64,000 nucleotides of DNA from positions 119,169 through 183,168 of the forward strand of contig SCFE01000029.1 in the NCBI GenBank assembly GCA_004352715.1, given 5' to 3'. Shown here piece by piece: positions 10,460 to 21,717 of this stretch (positions within the stretch are counted from its first letter, which is position 1; each line of letters opens with the position of its first letter). A program made the position numbers and the translations under genes. The DNA is from Hofstenia miamia. Its lineage: Eukaryota > Xenacoelomorpha > Acoela. The notes beneath the pieces are model-generated. The model made no database searches and was not told the origin of the DNA. It worked only from the letters and a program-made list of their open reading frames with translations.

Positions 10460-11811
10460 ATATTTTTTTCAGTTAAACTAAAGCCCCCGGTCTCATTTCT
10501 TATGACTACTCAAGATGATACCTCTGCATCAGGTCCAATAGTGACTTCTTTGGATCAGGATGCTGCCTCCGATTCACTTCAAACAATTGCTCAAAATCCT
10601 ACCTCCACTTTAACTACACAGACTCTTCAGTCTGATACTTCGACCTCTGTGTCTGCTATAGTTGATGATTTAGGAACTGATGCGCCACACCAAATTGGTT
10701 TGCTGGAAGGAAATGGCTGGAGTATTCTATAAGACAAGATGCGGCCTTCTGTTTTGCATGCCGGAAATTTTGTTCCTCTTTATCTACAGGTGAACAAGCA
10801 TTTCGACTTAGTGGGTTTTGTAATTGGAAAACTGCCTTGAAAACAAATCGTGGATTTAGTAAGCATGAAAAATCTTATGACTATATACAATCAATGGCTA
10901 AATGGAAGGAATTTCAAAATCGGTCTAAGAGTAATTAAGAGATTTCTACATTATTGTTTGAAAAGCAGTTAGAATGAAAAAGGTACTACATGACATCTTT
11001 AGTTGATGTAATTAAATTTCTTGCTATAAATGAACTTTCTTTCCGTGGTGATATTGAATCTAGTCCACTTGAAGATGATGTTTTGCACTCAGGCCTGTTC
11101 CTTAAGCTATTCGAGTTTACACTGAAAAGGATAAAAAACTTTCTGAAATAATTCCAACAATTCCAAAAGTTGCCTCATATAAATCAAAGGATATGCAAAA
11201 TGAAATCATATCTATATTGGCTGCCATGGTACAAGAGAAAGTAGCTTGTAAAGTAAAATCTGCTGATGTATCTTTTTATTCAATGAAAGTTGATGAAACT
11301 CAGGATCCCACTGGGTGTGAAAATATTTCCATTGTTGTACGTTCAGTGAAAGAAGGTGTTCCATTTGAGAATTTGTTAGCAATTGCATCATCTGATAAAG
11401 TTGATGCAGATTCCCTTGTCACGGTGATTTTGAATACTTTATATAGATGTGAATTAAATCCAAAACACATCATATGTCAATGTTATGATGGCGCTAATGT
11501 GATGGCGGGAAAACATGGTTGCGTTCAAGCGAGATTGCAACAAAAATTAGAAAAGAAAATACCTTATATACATTGTTTCAATCACAAACTTCATTTGGTC
11601 ATTGTTCACGCATCATCAGAGGATCCTAGAATTAGACAATATTTTCAAGTTTGCAACACTCTATAATTTTACTAGAAAATTTACTGTATCAAAGATATAT
11701 TCAGGTCAATGCTTGTCTCGACTCCTTGAACAAAGATGGGAAGGTAATTATAAAACGACTGCAACAATATTCAAGAATTATGATCAAATAATTGATGTAT
11801 TACGCAAATGT
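10460..11811 (+). repeat. second copy of the hAT middle (duplicate of 9107-10458)
   Basis: Begins right after the n at 10459 and repeats the preceding block nearly base for base, with scattered substitutions (for example Gly for Ser and Asp for Asn in the encoded protein). It then continues into the unique C-terminal part of the transposase. Confidence 0.8.
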
Positions 11812-13019
11812 TCAGACAATCCTTTATCTTCAAATATAGCAATAGAAGCTACTGGTTTACTGAAGAAAGTCAAAGATCCATTATTCATTTTTTTGGTAAA
11901 GTCATGTTGTAATTCTTTCGATATTAAAACCAGCAAATGAAGCACTCCAGTCTAAATCAATGGATTTGCTGTCTGCAAATGACGTTGTCAATGGTGCTGT
12001 AGAACAAATAAAAAATCTCAGAAACGATGACATATTTAATGAGTTATATAGTGAATTGGAGGTGAATGAATTTTGGAACAAAAAGTGAAAAACCATGCCG
12101 TGTAAAAGATTTGATAATTATGTAGTTCTTAGTCATATAGATCAATCCAGAGATAATGAAAAGTGTCATTATAAACAATTGTTCAATGCAATCACTGACA
12201 GAACTTTAATGGAAATGAATATGCAATTTGGAAATGAAAACAAAAATCTGTTAACAAGTCTACAATCACTTGTTTCTTTTGACCAATCCCATAAAGATAT
12301 TCCTTCTGATTTAAATGAATTGATTTCATTTTGCAGTTTAGATCATGAAAATATTAAAGACGAATTCACAGCTTGCTACAATCTCCTCAACACTAAACTC
12401 AAAGAAGAAGTTATCACAAAATCCCTCTCTAGTGCCAGAATGTACTTGCACAGATTTTATGATGCTTTTCAGCTGCCCTAACAATTGGAGCTGCAACAAG
12501 CACATGTGAAAATACATTTAGTACCTTATCTCGTGTGCTAACTCTTTTTGAAGAAGTATGGATGATGAAAGCAAGGCAAACCTTATCATATTGGGATTTA
12601 AAAAATCTAAAACAAGAGACATTAATAATGTTGACTTTCTTCATAAATTTAATTCTGATAAAAAGCGTAGACTTCAATTATTTTAGTGCATATTTCTGTT
12701 GTTCTGCTTTTTTGTGTTTTCTTTGTTAGTGCATGACTGCATGTTCTGTTGTTTATTCTGCTCTGTTTTAATAAATTTTATTATCTGAAAGTTGTTTAGC
12801 ATTTTAAAAAGAATATTAACAAAGAGAAAATAATTAATGTTAATGATCTTTATATAAAATTATTATTAGTTACTAGTTACGTTTTATTTATAATTATGAT
12901 AACGAAAAATATATATCTAATATTTATTTTTTAGAAGAAAGAATAAGGAAGTGTTTTTGAACTTTTTGTGTTTTTTTATTTTCAATTTAAATATAGTGGC
13001 AGTAGCCCAATTGTTTTTA

Positions 13020-13345
13020 TCTATATTATACAATGCTTTTTTAAAAACTATGATTTTATGTACTTCATTGTTTAGCAAAAAAGAATTGTTCACGAAATTA
13101 TCAGCATCCGATTACTGTTTTTGCAGATTGCTTAATCTACATGTTCCTCTTCTAAGTGGAAGGTATAAATTATTACGTTCAAAAAACCTAAATTTTCCAC
13201 AACTATGTTTTTTAAGTATTTCTTTGTTTAACAAACAACAAGTGTTCTCGAAATTATCAGCATCTGATGACTGTTTTTGCTGATTATATCATCTACATTC
13301 TGCATGTTACTCTTCTATATTGAAGGTACCAAATATGTTTAAAAA
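13020..13345 (+). repeat. two tandem copies of a 150-160-bp unit
   Basis: Blocks 13020-13180 and 13178-13345 share gaaattatcagcatc, gactgtttttgc, atcatctacat and a shared cttct-...-gaaggta ending. They lie downstream of the hAT gene. No coding role is apparent; open frames across them are by-products of the repeat. Confidence 0.6.
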
Positions 13346-13602
13346 ATTTTCTAGGTTGCATAATCATATCTCAATTTTCTTATTGTTCATAATATCATTA
13401 AATACGTATTTCAATACTTAAATAATTTGAGATTACAAGATTTATTTATGTTTCTAGCTTACTTTCAAACCCCGCATTCTTCAATATAATCAAATATTGG
13501 CTGCTCATGGTTCCAATGGTCACAAGGAATTGTTTGAGTAAATATTGTAATTTTTATTTAATTGTATTTTATAACATGTAAGCGTGGGGCTACTGATACG
13601 AT

Positions 13603-13616
13603 AAATAAATAAATAA

Positions 13617-13651
<35 letters not shown>
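13603..13651. repeat. (aaat)n followed by (at)n microsatellite
   Basis: Five copies of aaat run directly into about 15 copies of at. The rest of 13346-13750 is AT-rich with no features seen. Confidence 0.9.
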
Positions 13652-13653
<2 letters not shown>

Positions 13654-13749
13654 GACATAGTCGCATATATGTGGTCATTGGATTTGATATTTATTCAAAG
13701 GTGCACGTTCCCTGCGTTCTCAATCATTTCTACTTCATGCAGCTAACAA

Positions 13750-14698
13750 GCTATTCTTGATGTCCAGTGCCAGGCATTTTGTGGGCTTCGTATGGGCAGT
13801 GCACTATGGGCTAATGTTGGGCAGAATTTTTCGAGAATCTGCTCTCATACAAGTGAATTTATATCTATAATAGTTAATTTTTTTAAATCATTAATGAAAA
13901 TCGGATATAAAAAATCCCTTCTTCTAAGACTTTATTATGAATTTATAGACTCTATTAAAAATAAGGAATGGCCTTATATTTCAAATAAGATAGAAAATAT
14001 GAAAAGAATTAATTTTAAAAAGGCAACGAAAATGGTATATGTCAAAGACATGAATATTAAACTATCTAATAGAATTATTTGGTACTCTTTACCTTCCCTC
14101 AAGAAAATACTCACTAGTTCTAAGTTTGGTAGTACGTAGACACTAATCTCTGATAGTAAACAAGAAGGTAAATAGCAACTTGCTACTATATGGTGCTACA
14201 TTTTTATAAAGTGTGTAAATTTGTGAATTTTGTAATTTTAATTTTTTCTTGATAAGGCTTTGCCGAAACGTACGTTGGATTATACTACTTTGCATTTTTG
14301 TTTTCATTTACTCATGTATCAACCTTGTTACAATTCAGTTAAGGCAATCATTGAGAAGGCTTCTCAGGACGATCAGCCCTTACTCGCTAATCTAAATACA
14401 ACATTGAAGAAATTCATTCACAATGTTCTGATGACAAAGAAAAAACCAGATAGTCTCTTTAAATACCCTCACAACAACATAGTACAAACTCTGGAGAATC
14501 TCATGATTAAAAAGGAACTTATACCGAAAATGGAATTCTTGGCTGGATTTGTAAATCATATATTTGATGAAATAAGGAATGAAACAATTCAGTTACATGA
14601 AAAAGAGTCTTATGCTAACATTGATAAAAGTCGGAAACATTGTAATGACATTCAATCAAAAACTGAAATGGTTAAACTAATAAAACTGATATGTTATN
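13750..14698 (+). pseudogene. unrecognised gene fragment, copy 1
   Basis: Two open segments, 13792-14139 and 14260-14697, are separated by about 120 bases with an acceptor-like tttcttgataag before the second. The first contains NFFKSLMKIGYKKSLLLRLY; the second contains LPKRTLDYTTLHFCFHLLMY and is rich in predicted helix. No family is recognised. The fragment ends at the n at 14699, where copy 2 restarts at the equivalent of 13799. About 9 per cent of residues differ between the copies in the second segment, so they are more diverged than simple sequencing error would allow. Confidence 0.5.
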
Positions 14699-14699
14699 T

Positions 14700-15722
14700 G
14701 CACTATGGGCTAATGTTGGGCAGAATTTTTCGAGAATCTGCTCTCATACAAGTGAATTTATATCTATAATAGTTAATTTTTTTAAATCATTAATGAAAAT
14801 CGGATATAAAAAATCCCTTCTTCTAAGACTTTATTATGAATTTATAGACTCTATTAAAAATAAGGAATGGCCTTATATTTCTAATAAGAAAGAAAATATG
14901 AAAAGAATTAATTTTAGAAAGGCGACAAAATTGGTATATGTCAAAGACATGAATATTAAACTATCTAATAGAATTATTTGGTACTCTTTACCTTCACTCA
15001 AGATAATACTCACTAGTTCTAAGTTTGGTAGTACGTAGACACTAATCTCTGATAGTAAACAAGAAGGTAAATAGCAACTTGCTACTATATGGTGCTACAT
15101 TTTTATAAAGTGTATAAATTTGTGAATTTTGTAATTTTAATTTTTTCTTGATAAGGCTTTGCCGAAACGTACGTCGGATTATACTACTTTGCATTTTTGT
15201 TTTCGTTTACTCATGTATCAACCTCGTTACAATTCAGTTAAATCAATAATTGAGAAGGCTACTCAGGACGATCAGCCCTTACTCGCTAATCTTAATACAA
15301 CATTGAGGAAATTTCTTCACAATGTTCTGATGACAAAGAAAAAACCAGATAGTCTCTTTAAATACCCTCACAACAACATAATACAAACTCTGGAGAATCT
15401 CATGATTAAAAAAGAACTTATACCGAAAATTGAATTCTTGGCTGGATTTGTAAATCACACATTTGACGAAATAAGGAATGAAACAATTAAGTTACATGAA
15501 ACGGAGTCTTATGCTAACATTGATAAAAGTCGGAAACTTTGTAATGACATTCAATCAAAAACTGAAATGGTTAAACTAATAAAACTGATATGTTATGAAA
15601 CTAATACCAATTTTCCAAAATTGGCAGAAGTCCTAAAGCTGGATGTAAATTATTCATACATGAAAAAGAATTTTAAATCAATAAAGTTGACCTCAAAACA
15701 ATTAAAAAATGGTCAAGAATAG
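14700..15722 (+). pseudogene. unrecognised gene fragment, copy 2 (extends further 3')
   Basis: Repeats 13799-14697 from its first base and then continues past the point where copy 1 is cut, giving 187 open residues at 15159-15722 with the C-terminal part FPKLAEVLKLDVNYSY and a Lys-rich end. The same candidate intron of about 120 bases separates the two open parts. Helical, Lys/Leu-rich, no signal peptide or membrane span seen. I do not recognise it. A mobile-element or viral-relic origin is possible given the neighbourhood, but this is inference. Confidence 0.5.
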
Positions 15723-16505
15723 TGAGAACCAAAAACGTAATGTACAGTGTAGACTATTTTGAAAAATTTCTATTTAATTGTTGCAAGAGCTAAAGTCTTC
15801 CATTACAAAAGACTTTGTACAATTTCAAATCAGTCTAGTAGCATGAGAACTCTTATTTTGTTTTCTCAATTAAAAGCAATAATTTGCCTGTAATAATTGC
15901 TTAATCCAAATAAATGATGAAAAACTTTGTTTAATAAAATAGTTTGATGTATCAAACATCTCTGCTTTCTTGATCATTCCATACAAGTTTTAAAGGAACT
16001 GGTTTTCTGTTCAAATTTACTTTTTTTTTGTCCGAATTTTGTAGACTTAAATTGTAGTGATTTTAAACTTTGGTATATAGTGTTGTCTTGTTGAATGTAT
16101 TCCAAATATCAAATACACATTTTAAATTTTTTCAAAATAATATAAAGTAATAATATATTGAATGTAAAATTATATTTCATATTGTTGATTTTAGGGTTCA
16201 CACAAATTTTCTTCAATTTTTCATCTTAATTGGTTTAAATTGGATTTTTGCTTAATATTTATAAAATTATTTGTAAATATCAGTTATTTCCAATTATATT
16301 CACTATAATTGGTTAATTTAATTAAATTTTATTATATACTTGCAAAACTCAATTATTTGAAATTAAATACCTTAGAATGCCAATTACTTCCAATTATTTT
16401 CTATTAAAATCAAACTTTTTTATATGAGATGTATTGTCAAGTTAAATATATCCAAGGAGTTCTTAATATTAAGCATTCCTTGTAATATTATACAATAAAA
16501 CGAAT
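15723..16505. other. AT-rich stretch without recognised features
   Basis: Very AT-rich with many ttaatt and aattatt words (for example the caattatttccaatta cluster at 16280-16400). No coding signal is seen. Confidence 0.5.
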
Positions 16506-16691
16506 TTGAGATCTCAAGGATTGCTCATCATATCCAGAATGATGAGAAATTTGACTGAAAGAGCATTTTCAGTGTGTGCCCTAACACCATTTAATGGACT
16601 ACCTCATGAATTATGCATATCCTCAAGCATTATAGAATTTAAAAGAAAATTAACTGTTGTGAATCAGTTTGATAACATGAATATGGTGTAA
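16506..16691 (+). pseudogene. C-terminal end of a LINE reverse transcriptase ORF
   Basis: The 61-residue frame contains NLTERAFSVCALTPFNGLPH followed by ELCISSSIIEFKRKL. This matches the conserved ending of CR1/Jockey/I-like non-LTR elements, R-x-x-x-x-F-x-x-x-A-P-x-x-WN-x-LP followed by S-(L/I)-x-x-FK-x-x-(L/V)K. The Pro and Trp of the AP-x-x-WN motif are replaced. Only the 3' tip remains, as expected from 5'-truncated LINE insertion. Confidence 0.65.
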
Positions 16692-16791
16692 ATGTATATC
16701 ATTTATTTTCTAATTTCGCATAGGATTTGTCTCTGGGTAATATTTGCGCTTTGTAAGGATTATCATTATAATAATAAATGACAAAAATATC

Positions 16792-16893
16792 ACCTGTGGT
16801 TCAGTTTCGACTGAAGCAGAAGACACAAGATCTTCATATGTTTCAAACTGCATGTTCAGCAGTTCTTCTTCAGTTTCTTCATCAAGATTCATT
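16792..16893 (-). CDS. candidate first coding exon of an unidentified gene
   Basis: On the minus strand a polypyrimidine tract and acceptor (tttttttag) precede an ATG by one base. The exon encodes an acidic peptide starting MNLDEETEEELLNMQF and ending ETEPQ at a good donor (cag|gtgata). I found no downstream exon. It could be the start of a host gene or of a transposase gene. Low confidence. Confidence 0.3.
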
Positions 16894-16984
16894 CTAAAAA
16901 AACTATTAATATTGGATCTATATTGGAATATTTATATTCAACATGAGGAGAACTTGATGTGGGCTTAAATTTATAGTTTTAGCC

Positions 16985-17382
16985 AGCATTTGCCAGGAGA
17001 AAAAATTAATTTTGCAAAGTATTTTTGAAAATACAAATAGAAATATTCTGTTGAAGTTAGCTATTGATTAGTGTGGCAAACAAAGACAATTTATGCAATG
17101 AAAAAATTTATCAGAGCATCCATTGGAGAAAATATAGAAAATATTTTTGACCCACACTACTTTATATTATTTGATTGCAACGTACTCAAGTGCTGTCCTG
17201 CTCAATGGTGCCATATTTTTCAAAACTTTTCCTTTCTTTAATTACATAAATTTGAAACACTCCATGCATCTATCAAAAAGATTTAATTGGTAATTAAAAA
17301 GTCTGTTTTACATGATGAAGCAATTAATATAAAATACTATTTCCTTTCTGCCCAATCCATCTGCATGTTATGTCTGTTAGAG
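16985..17382 (+). repeat. dispersed repeat B, copy at 17 kb, left part
   Basis: Closely resembles 56512-56900: shared blocks include ttttgcaaagtatttttgaa, atattctgttgaagtta, gcatccattggagaaa, ttttgacccacactacttta and catgatgaagcaat. The copy stops where the P element inserts and resumes at 21524. Confidence 0.85.
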
Positions 17383-19533
17383 CAGGGCTACCTCAACACC
17401 AGGCCAACACAAGCACTATTGATTGAAATTATTTGGGGGCTGCATGCCTCAATAATTATTTCAATTAACAACTTTAGAAATAAGAAATGGTCTCTCCTGC
17501 ATGGTGGTACGAACATTCCACTGTGCTAATAGAATGATCATTTGTTTATTATCCATTGGTATGTTACAATTAACTGTGTGAAATCCCTCCATTGGGCTTC
17601 CTCACATAAACATTACTTAGTGCTACAAAACTGTTGTGTTGCACTATACACTAGTGGATATCTAAGTGCAAAAAAAGAAGATTTTCCTATTTCAATTTAT
17701 CAGTTTCCTTCAATTCCAGAAATGTCAAGAAAATGGGTATATCAATTACCCAAAGGCGTTAATGTTACTAAAAATATAAGAGTGTGTGCATTGCATTGGC
17801 ACCCTAATGCAAAGATGAAAAAAGTCGAAGGGTGGAAAATTATCTCCTGTTGAAGCTCTCTCAATTTTTCCAAACGTTCCTGCCAGCATGATTCCAGCAC
17901 CATGTCCAACTCCTAGAAAAAATGAATAACTTCTACTAGGAAAAACAAATGTTCAACCTGATGAACTTGATGCTTTCAAGGCCCTTGATAGGATTAACAT
18001 TAAAAATGTGGTAGATCTATTAGCAGAAATACAATCTAGATTTCCAAAACGTGTTGAACATGGGTCTATATCTGTAGCATCCAAAGAACAAAATCAAGTA
18101 GTGTCAGTCATTTAGGATGATCTTATCCCGCGATACATTTTGCGGATTTCATTGCAATCTAATAGGACATTTCTCTCATTTCAGATGTTTAAGAGTATTG
18201 TACAAAGTTCTCCTCCATCCAATGCATCACATACTATTCAATACTTGAGTGAGATAAGCTTCTCATTTCAATACATTTACTTTAATTATACATAGTCTAT
18301 ATTCCTTTTAATTATGTGCACAGATTTGATTTTAACACTAAATTAAAAAAATTATAACAGTTGTGATTACATATTCAATGATTCAAAATTATACATTCAA
18401 AGTGTACATTTTAGTTTTTGCTAAATTTAGTTAAACTATATTTAGCTTGAAGAAATTGTTTGATTCATTTTTTGTGAAGAGGATTATATGGACTCCAGAA
18501 AGACGTTTATACTACGAAAAATTCCTTTACTGAACAATACTAAGTACAGAATTGAAGATTTCATGGAATTGTTTACTCTATATGGCACATCACACTCCTG
18601 TTATGAGAAACTCAGAAGTAATTTGGTTTTGCCTTCTGTAAGAATACTTCAGCGTCTAACATCAAAGGTTTCCATTTCATTTGTAATTAATTTAATTTTT
18701 AATATTGTTGATAAGTAACTCATGGGCATATTTAACTTTTGAATTTATAACTGTAGTAGTCACAGTAGGAATTTTTAAACGTCTAGGCAGTTTGACACAA
18801 TTTGAATTTCAAAATAGATTATTTATAAAATGATTGAAGGTAATAGAAATTAGAATGTAGAATGGGTCAACTAAATAATTAAATGAAAAGCACACAGTCT
18901 TAAAGTATTTTCTCTCCTCTGCACTCTGTGGGACCAATGAAACATTTGCTTAGCAAAAACAATGTTAACTATTAAATATTTAGGTTTCTAATCTTTGTGA
19001 AGATGACTACATGTGGTAGTTCTTCAATTGCTTAGATGAAAGAAGTCCTTGTTGTTTTCTGATCATTGATGAGATATATGTAGCTTCTGGGATTGAATAC
19101 TTTGGTGGCAAAATTGTTGGCAAAGTAGTCAATAAAGAGGTTGGTGACAAACTGGCTTCTACAGTAATGTTTATCATGATAAAAACTGATTTTTAGTGGA
19201 AAACATTATGTTTCTCATCTATTACCTGTTGATGATTTTACTGCTTTGTTTATGTATGAAGAAACATACAGACTTCTTGAAGCAATAAATATTTGTGGAG
19301 GATCCATAATTGCTGTATCTTCTCCTTGAAAAGCTAGTTCACTAATTAATAGAGATATTCCTTTGTATTTATTTACTGATCCCTCGCAATTACTGAATAA
19401 GCATCTGGAGTAATTGGCTTGGTGAAAAATGCAAATTGTTGGATTTCTATGAGTCTACAGGTACGACCAAAATTCACTGTGCTTCATTTTCTCATGTAGA
19501 GACATTGTATAAATCCGAAAAGGATTCCTTGAN

Positions 19534-20053
19534 AGCCACGCGTTCTCATCCTGTTCCAGGCTGCTGGGGATTTAGCATGGATCAACAACGTGGAAACAAT
19601 AACGCAGTACTACGACGTCACGAAGTGGATAGAAATCATCACTATGATCCGAGCTGGCGTATCAAACCCTGACGACATGACATTAAGCCAGGTCCAGGAG
19701 TACTGTTCATTGTTTGTGGATCATGCCACGACCATGGGGTCTTTACAACAAGTCTTCCTCCACTTCTACCCTGACACAGAGATCAGCGCTGAGGATGCAC
19801 ACACGTCGGACACCAACACTATGATGACGCTCATGGTAGCACTTAAAGGCCTGCGGCTGTACGAAAGTTTCTACGACACCTTCACGAGGCGATTGAACAA
19901 TCTTCAGCGAAACTGCCCCATCAGCAATTGTATGCCAACTATAAAATTCCTGAGGTTAAAGGACGAGGTGGTCACCCAAAGAGAGGTTCTCATGCAGATA
20001 ACATGAGAAGCCAGCTACGTGGAAGTTACAACCTGGGATGGCGAGCTCGCAAC
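19534..20053 (+). pseudogene. GC-rich foreign block carrying the conserved gypsy 3' ORF domain
   Basis: Bounded by single n at 19533 and 20054 and visibly richer in G and C than everything around it. It encodes one frame from 19535 to a stop at 20004, starting PRVLILFQAAGDLAWINNVE, continuing through the IEIITMIR block, the TMMTLMVALKGLRLYESFYD segment and FTRRLNNLQRN, and after the stop VTTWDGELAT. Each block has a counterpart in the same order at 4196-4740. The 290 bases before it (19244-19532) are repeated after it (20055-20344), so it was probably inserted by the assembler, not by transposition. It is the better preserved copy of an unnamed protein family. Confidence 0.6.
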
Positions 20054-20054
20054 N

Positions 20055-20344
20055 GCTTTGTTTATGTATGAAGAAACATACAGACTTCTTGAAGCAATAA
20101 ATATTTGTGGAGGATCCATAATTGCTGTATCTTCTCCTTGAAAAGCTAGTTCACTAATTAATAGAGATATTCCTTTGTATTTATTTACTGATCCCTCGCA
20201 ATTACTGAATAAGCATCTGGAGTAATTGGCTTGGTGAAAAATGCAAATTGTTGGATTTCTATGAGTCTACAGGTACGACCAAAATTCACTGTGCTTCATT
20301 TTCTCATGTAGAGACATTGTATAAATCCGAAAAGGATTCCTTGA
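20055..20344 (+). repeat. repeat of 19244-19532 after the foreign block
   Basis: About 290 bases, essentially identical to 19244-19532 and starting at the base after an n. Continues into the correct downstream part of the P-element gene. Far too long for a target duplication, so most likely an unmerged contig end. Confidence 0.8.
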
Positions 20345-21523
20345 CCCAGATGTTTCCTCTGACTAGTATTTCAATTATGCCAACTTGCATAGAGAAACAA
20401 AAGGTTAATCTTACTCTCAAAGTGTTCACTGGAAGATTATTAAATACCAAAGCCATAGCAACTTCAACAGCTAAGTGTATATGTAAAATTAGTAAATGGT
20501 GTAACATTGTAAATGTTAAAGGTAGTGGTACAAATCGAAGGCTTCTAGATGATGACCATGCAGTGATATCTTCAACAAATGATAATAGTTTGGAGTTCCT
20601 AAACTAATTTTGCTAGATTTATGGCTCCTTCAAATGTTCAGAACTGGATTTGTTCACTTACTAAAGATACTAGTACTGCCTTAGAGAGTATGTGTTTAGC
20701 ATTGGCTGATCTTGCATGATATCTCCTCTCAACTGATTTTTGTTTTCAGCAAGACTATGTTATGCTAGTGATCACTTAGAAGCCCAATTCGGACATTTTA
20801 GACACAGTGCTGGTGGAACATACTATATTTCTGTTGCCAACATTTTACAAACACATAGAATTGATCTGACAAAAATTACTCTTGAGATTGGTTTTAATGA
20901 TTTAGCTGAAGAAAGCCATTCTTGTAAACATTGCAAATTCGAATTAAGTGATGATGATGTTACAATTATAGAATCTCCTCCAGAAAAAATTCTCCATTTG
21001 TCTACTAATGTTTTGGAAGCAGTAGTCTATGTTTCTGGATATATAGCCTTTCAAAAATAGCAAGTATGAGTCTGATTTACTTAAAGAAAATGAACACTGT
21101 CACTTTATAAACATGCTAAACAGAGGTGGCTTAAAGTATCCTAATGATGCAATTGTCAATTTTGTATCCATGGGCTTGATTTTTATCGAAAATTCGTCTA
21201 CTGAATTCTGTAGAACAGCTTAAACACGGCATTGGATCATATTGCTTTACTTTATTTCAGTGAGCACTTCAGTACCAAATCTTGTTGTATAGATTAACAA
21301 ATATTTTGTTAAACAATTATTGTAAATCAGTTGTTGATAGCAATATTTGAAGATCTAAAAAGTTAAAGATCACCAAATTTCAAAATAAATGATGTTTATT
21401 TAGTTTTTTGTCATTTATCCGTAATATATATTCCCAGAATTTAAATAATATATAATTTGCAGATCAGCCCCAAATAATTTCTTTCAATTTTACGTAGCAT
21501 GGCCTGGTGTTGAGGTAGCCCTG

Positions 21524-21615
21524 GTTATAGTTAAATTCAAATCCCATTTTTTTAATTAGACTTATTGTTGTTTAGATAAAAATTATAACAGTTGTGATTA
21601 CATATTAAAGAAATT
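21524..21615 (+). repeat. dispersed repeat B, copy at 17 kb, middle part
   Basis: Continues the alignment with 56897-56950 (gttaaa, attgttattta/gtttagataaaaatt, aacagttg). The last 12 bases, attaaagaaatt, are the target duplication of the Penelope-like insertion. Confidence 0.75.
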
Positions 21616-21624
21616 TTAAAAAAA

Positions 21625-21661
21625 CATTCAAATATATTTCGACTTACAAAGTCATCGTCAG
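21625..21661 (-). ncRNA. possible hammerhead-ribozyme-like motif at PLE 3' end
   Basis: On the minus strand the sequence reads CTGACGA, one unpaired T, a helix GACTT/AAGTC closing a three-base loop, then GAAA. CUGANGA - helix II - GAAA is the hammerhead core, and PLE termini are known to carry such ribozymes. The extra T and weak stems I and III make activity doubtful. Confidence 0.35.
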
Positions 21662-21717
21662 TTTTACAAATAATTCCCTCTAAATTTACTTGATTTTATA
21701 GCAATATTTCATTTCAC

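Larger units (their letters stand above)
8973..12690 (+). pseudogene. hAT transposase with TTF-type zinc finger and DUF4371-like core
   Basis: The first coding exon runs from the ATG at 8973 to about 9066 and encodes a basic start ending KRQKPIESY, a common beginning for this family. A 50-base intron (gtaagt...tttcag, 9067-9116) restores the frame to a Ser/Thr-rich leader. Next come a TTF-like zinc region (WLEYSIRQDAAFCFACRKFC; KWKEFQNRSKS), then the catalytic region with MKVDETQD and CYDGANVMAGKHGGVQ, the conserved HCFNHKLHLV block and the C-terminal hAT dimerisation helix (TIGAATSTCENTFSTLSRVL at about 12480-12540). Stops in the zinc region and frameshifts near 11660, 12478 and 12550 kill it. 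It would cut and paste hAT DNA in the nucleus. Confidence 0.8.
7833..12790 (+). mobile_element. hAT DNA transposon (ZMYM/TTF subgroup), damaged and with duplicated middle
   Basis: Contains a candidate left terminus, a transposase gene with a small 5' intron, a dimerisation domain near 12480-12690 and a polyadenylation word aataaa near 12769. About 1350 bp (9107-10458) is repeated at 10460-11811 with few differences, and the n at 10459 sits on the boundary. A 359-bp piece (8572-8930) bounded by n on both sides matches 9392-9750 and 10748-11106 at identical length. These copies most likely reflect assembly of different alleles, not biology. Confidence 0.7.
17560..21230 (+). pseudogene. THAP-domain P-element transposase (interrupted)
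   Basis: 17560-17853 gives a THAP-like segment: a Cys-Cys pair near 17630, the YQFPSIPEMSRKWVYQLPKG block, then ICA-like VCALHWHP. The next piece (to 18110) has APCPTPRKNE and a coiled segment. 18488-18670 encodes YGTSHSCYEKLRSNLVLPS, typical of the segment before the catalytic domain. 18990-19200 contains CCFLIIDEIYVASGIEYFGG, with the first catalytic Asp of the RNase H-like fold. 20248-20607 carries the ending of the catalytic insertion region (SKWCNIVNVKG) and 20740-21060 the C-terminal part (ASDHLEAQFGHFRHSAGGTY). Stops at 19018, 19196 and elsewhere, and the foreign block, disable it. Introns probably account for some breaks. Confidence 0.75.
17383..21523 (+). mobile_element. P-element-type DNA transposon with 24-bp terminal inverted repeats
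   Basis: The left end (17383-17406) starts CAGGGCTACCTCAACACCAG and the right end (21500-21523) is its perfect reverse complement over 24 bases. Flanks are ctgttagag on the left and gttatagt on the right, a near-matching target duplication (gttagag/gttatag). Removing the element restores continuity with repeat B as seen at 56880-56930. The length is about 4.1 kb, including a foreign 520-bp block between n characters (19534-20053) and an adjacent duplicated 290-bp block, both probably assembly artefacts. Confidence 0.85.

Noticed and set aside
12951-13283. 110-residue open frame with repeated LSASD-YCFC
   Set aside because: It is produced by the 150-160-bp tandem repeat; low-complexity and no start context.
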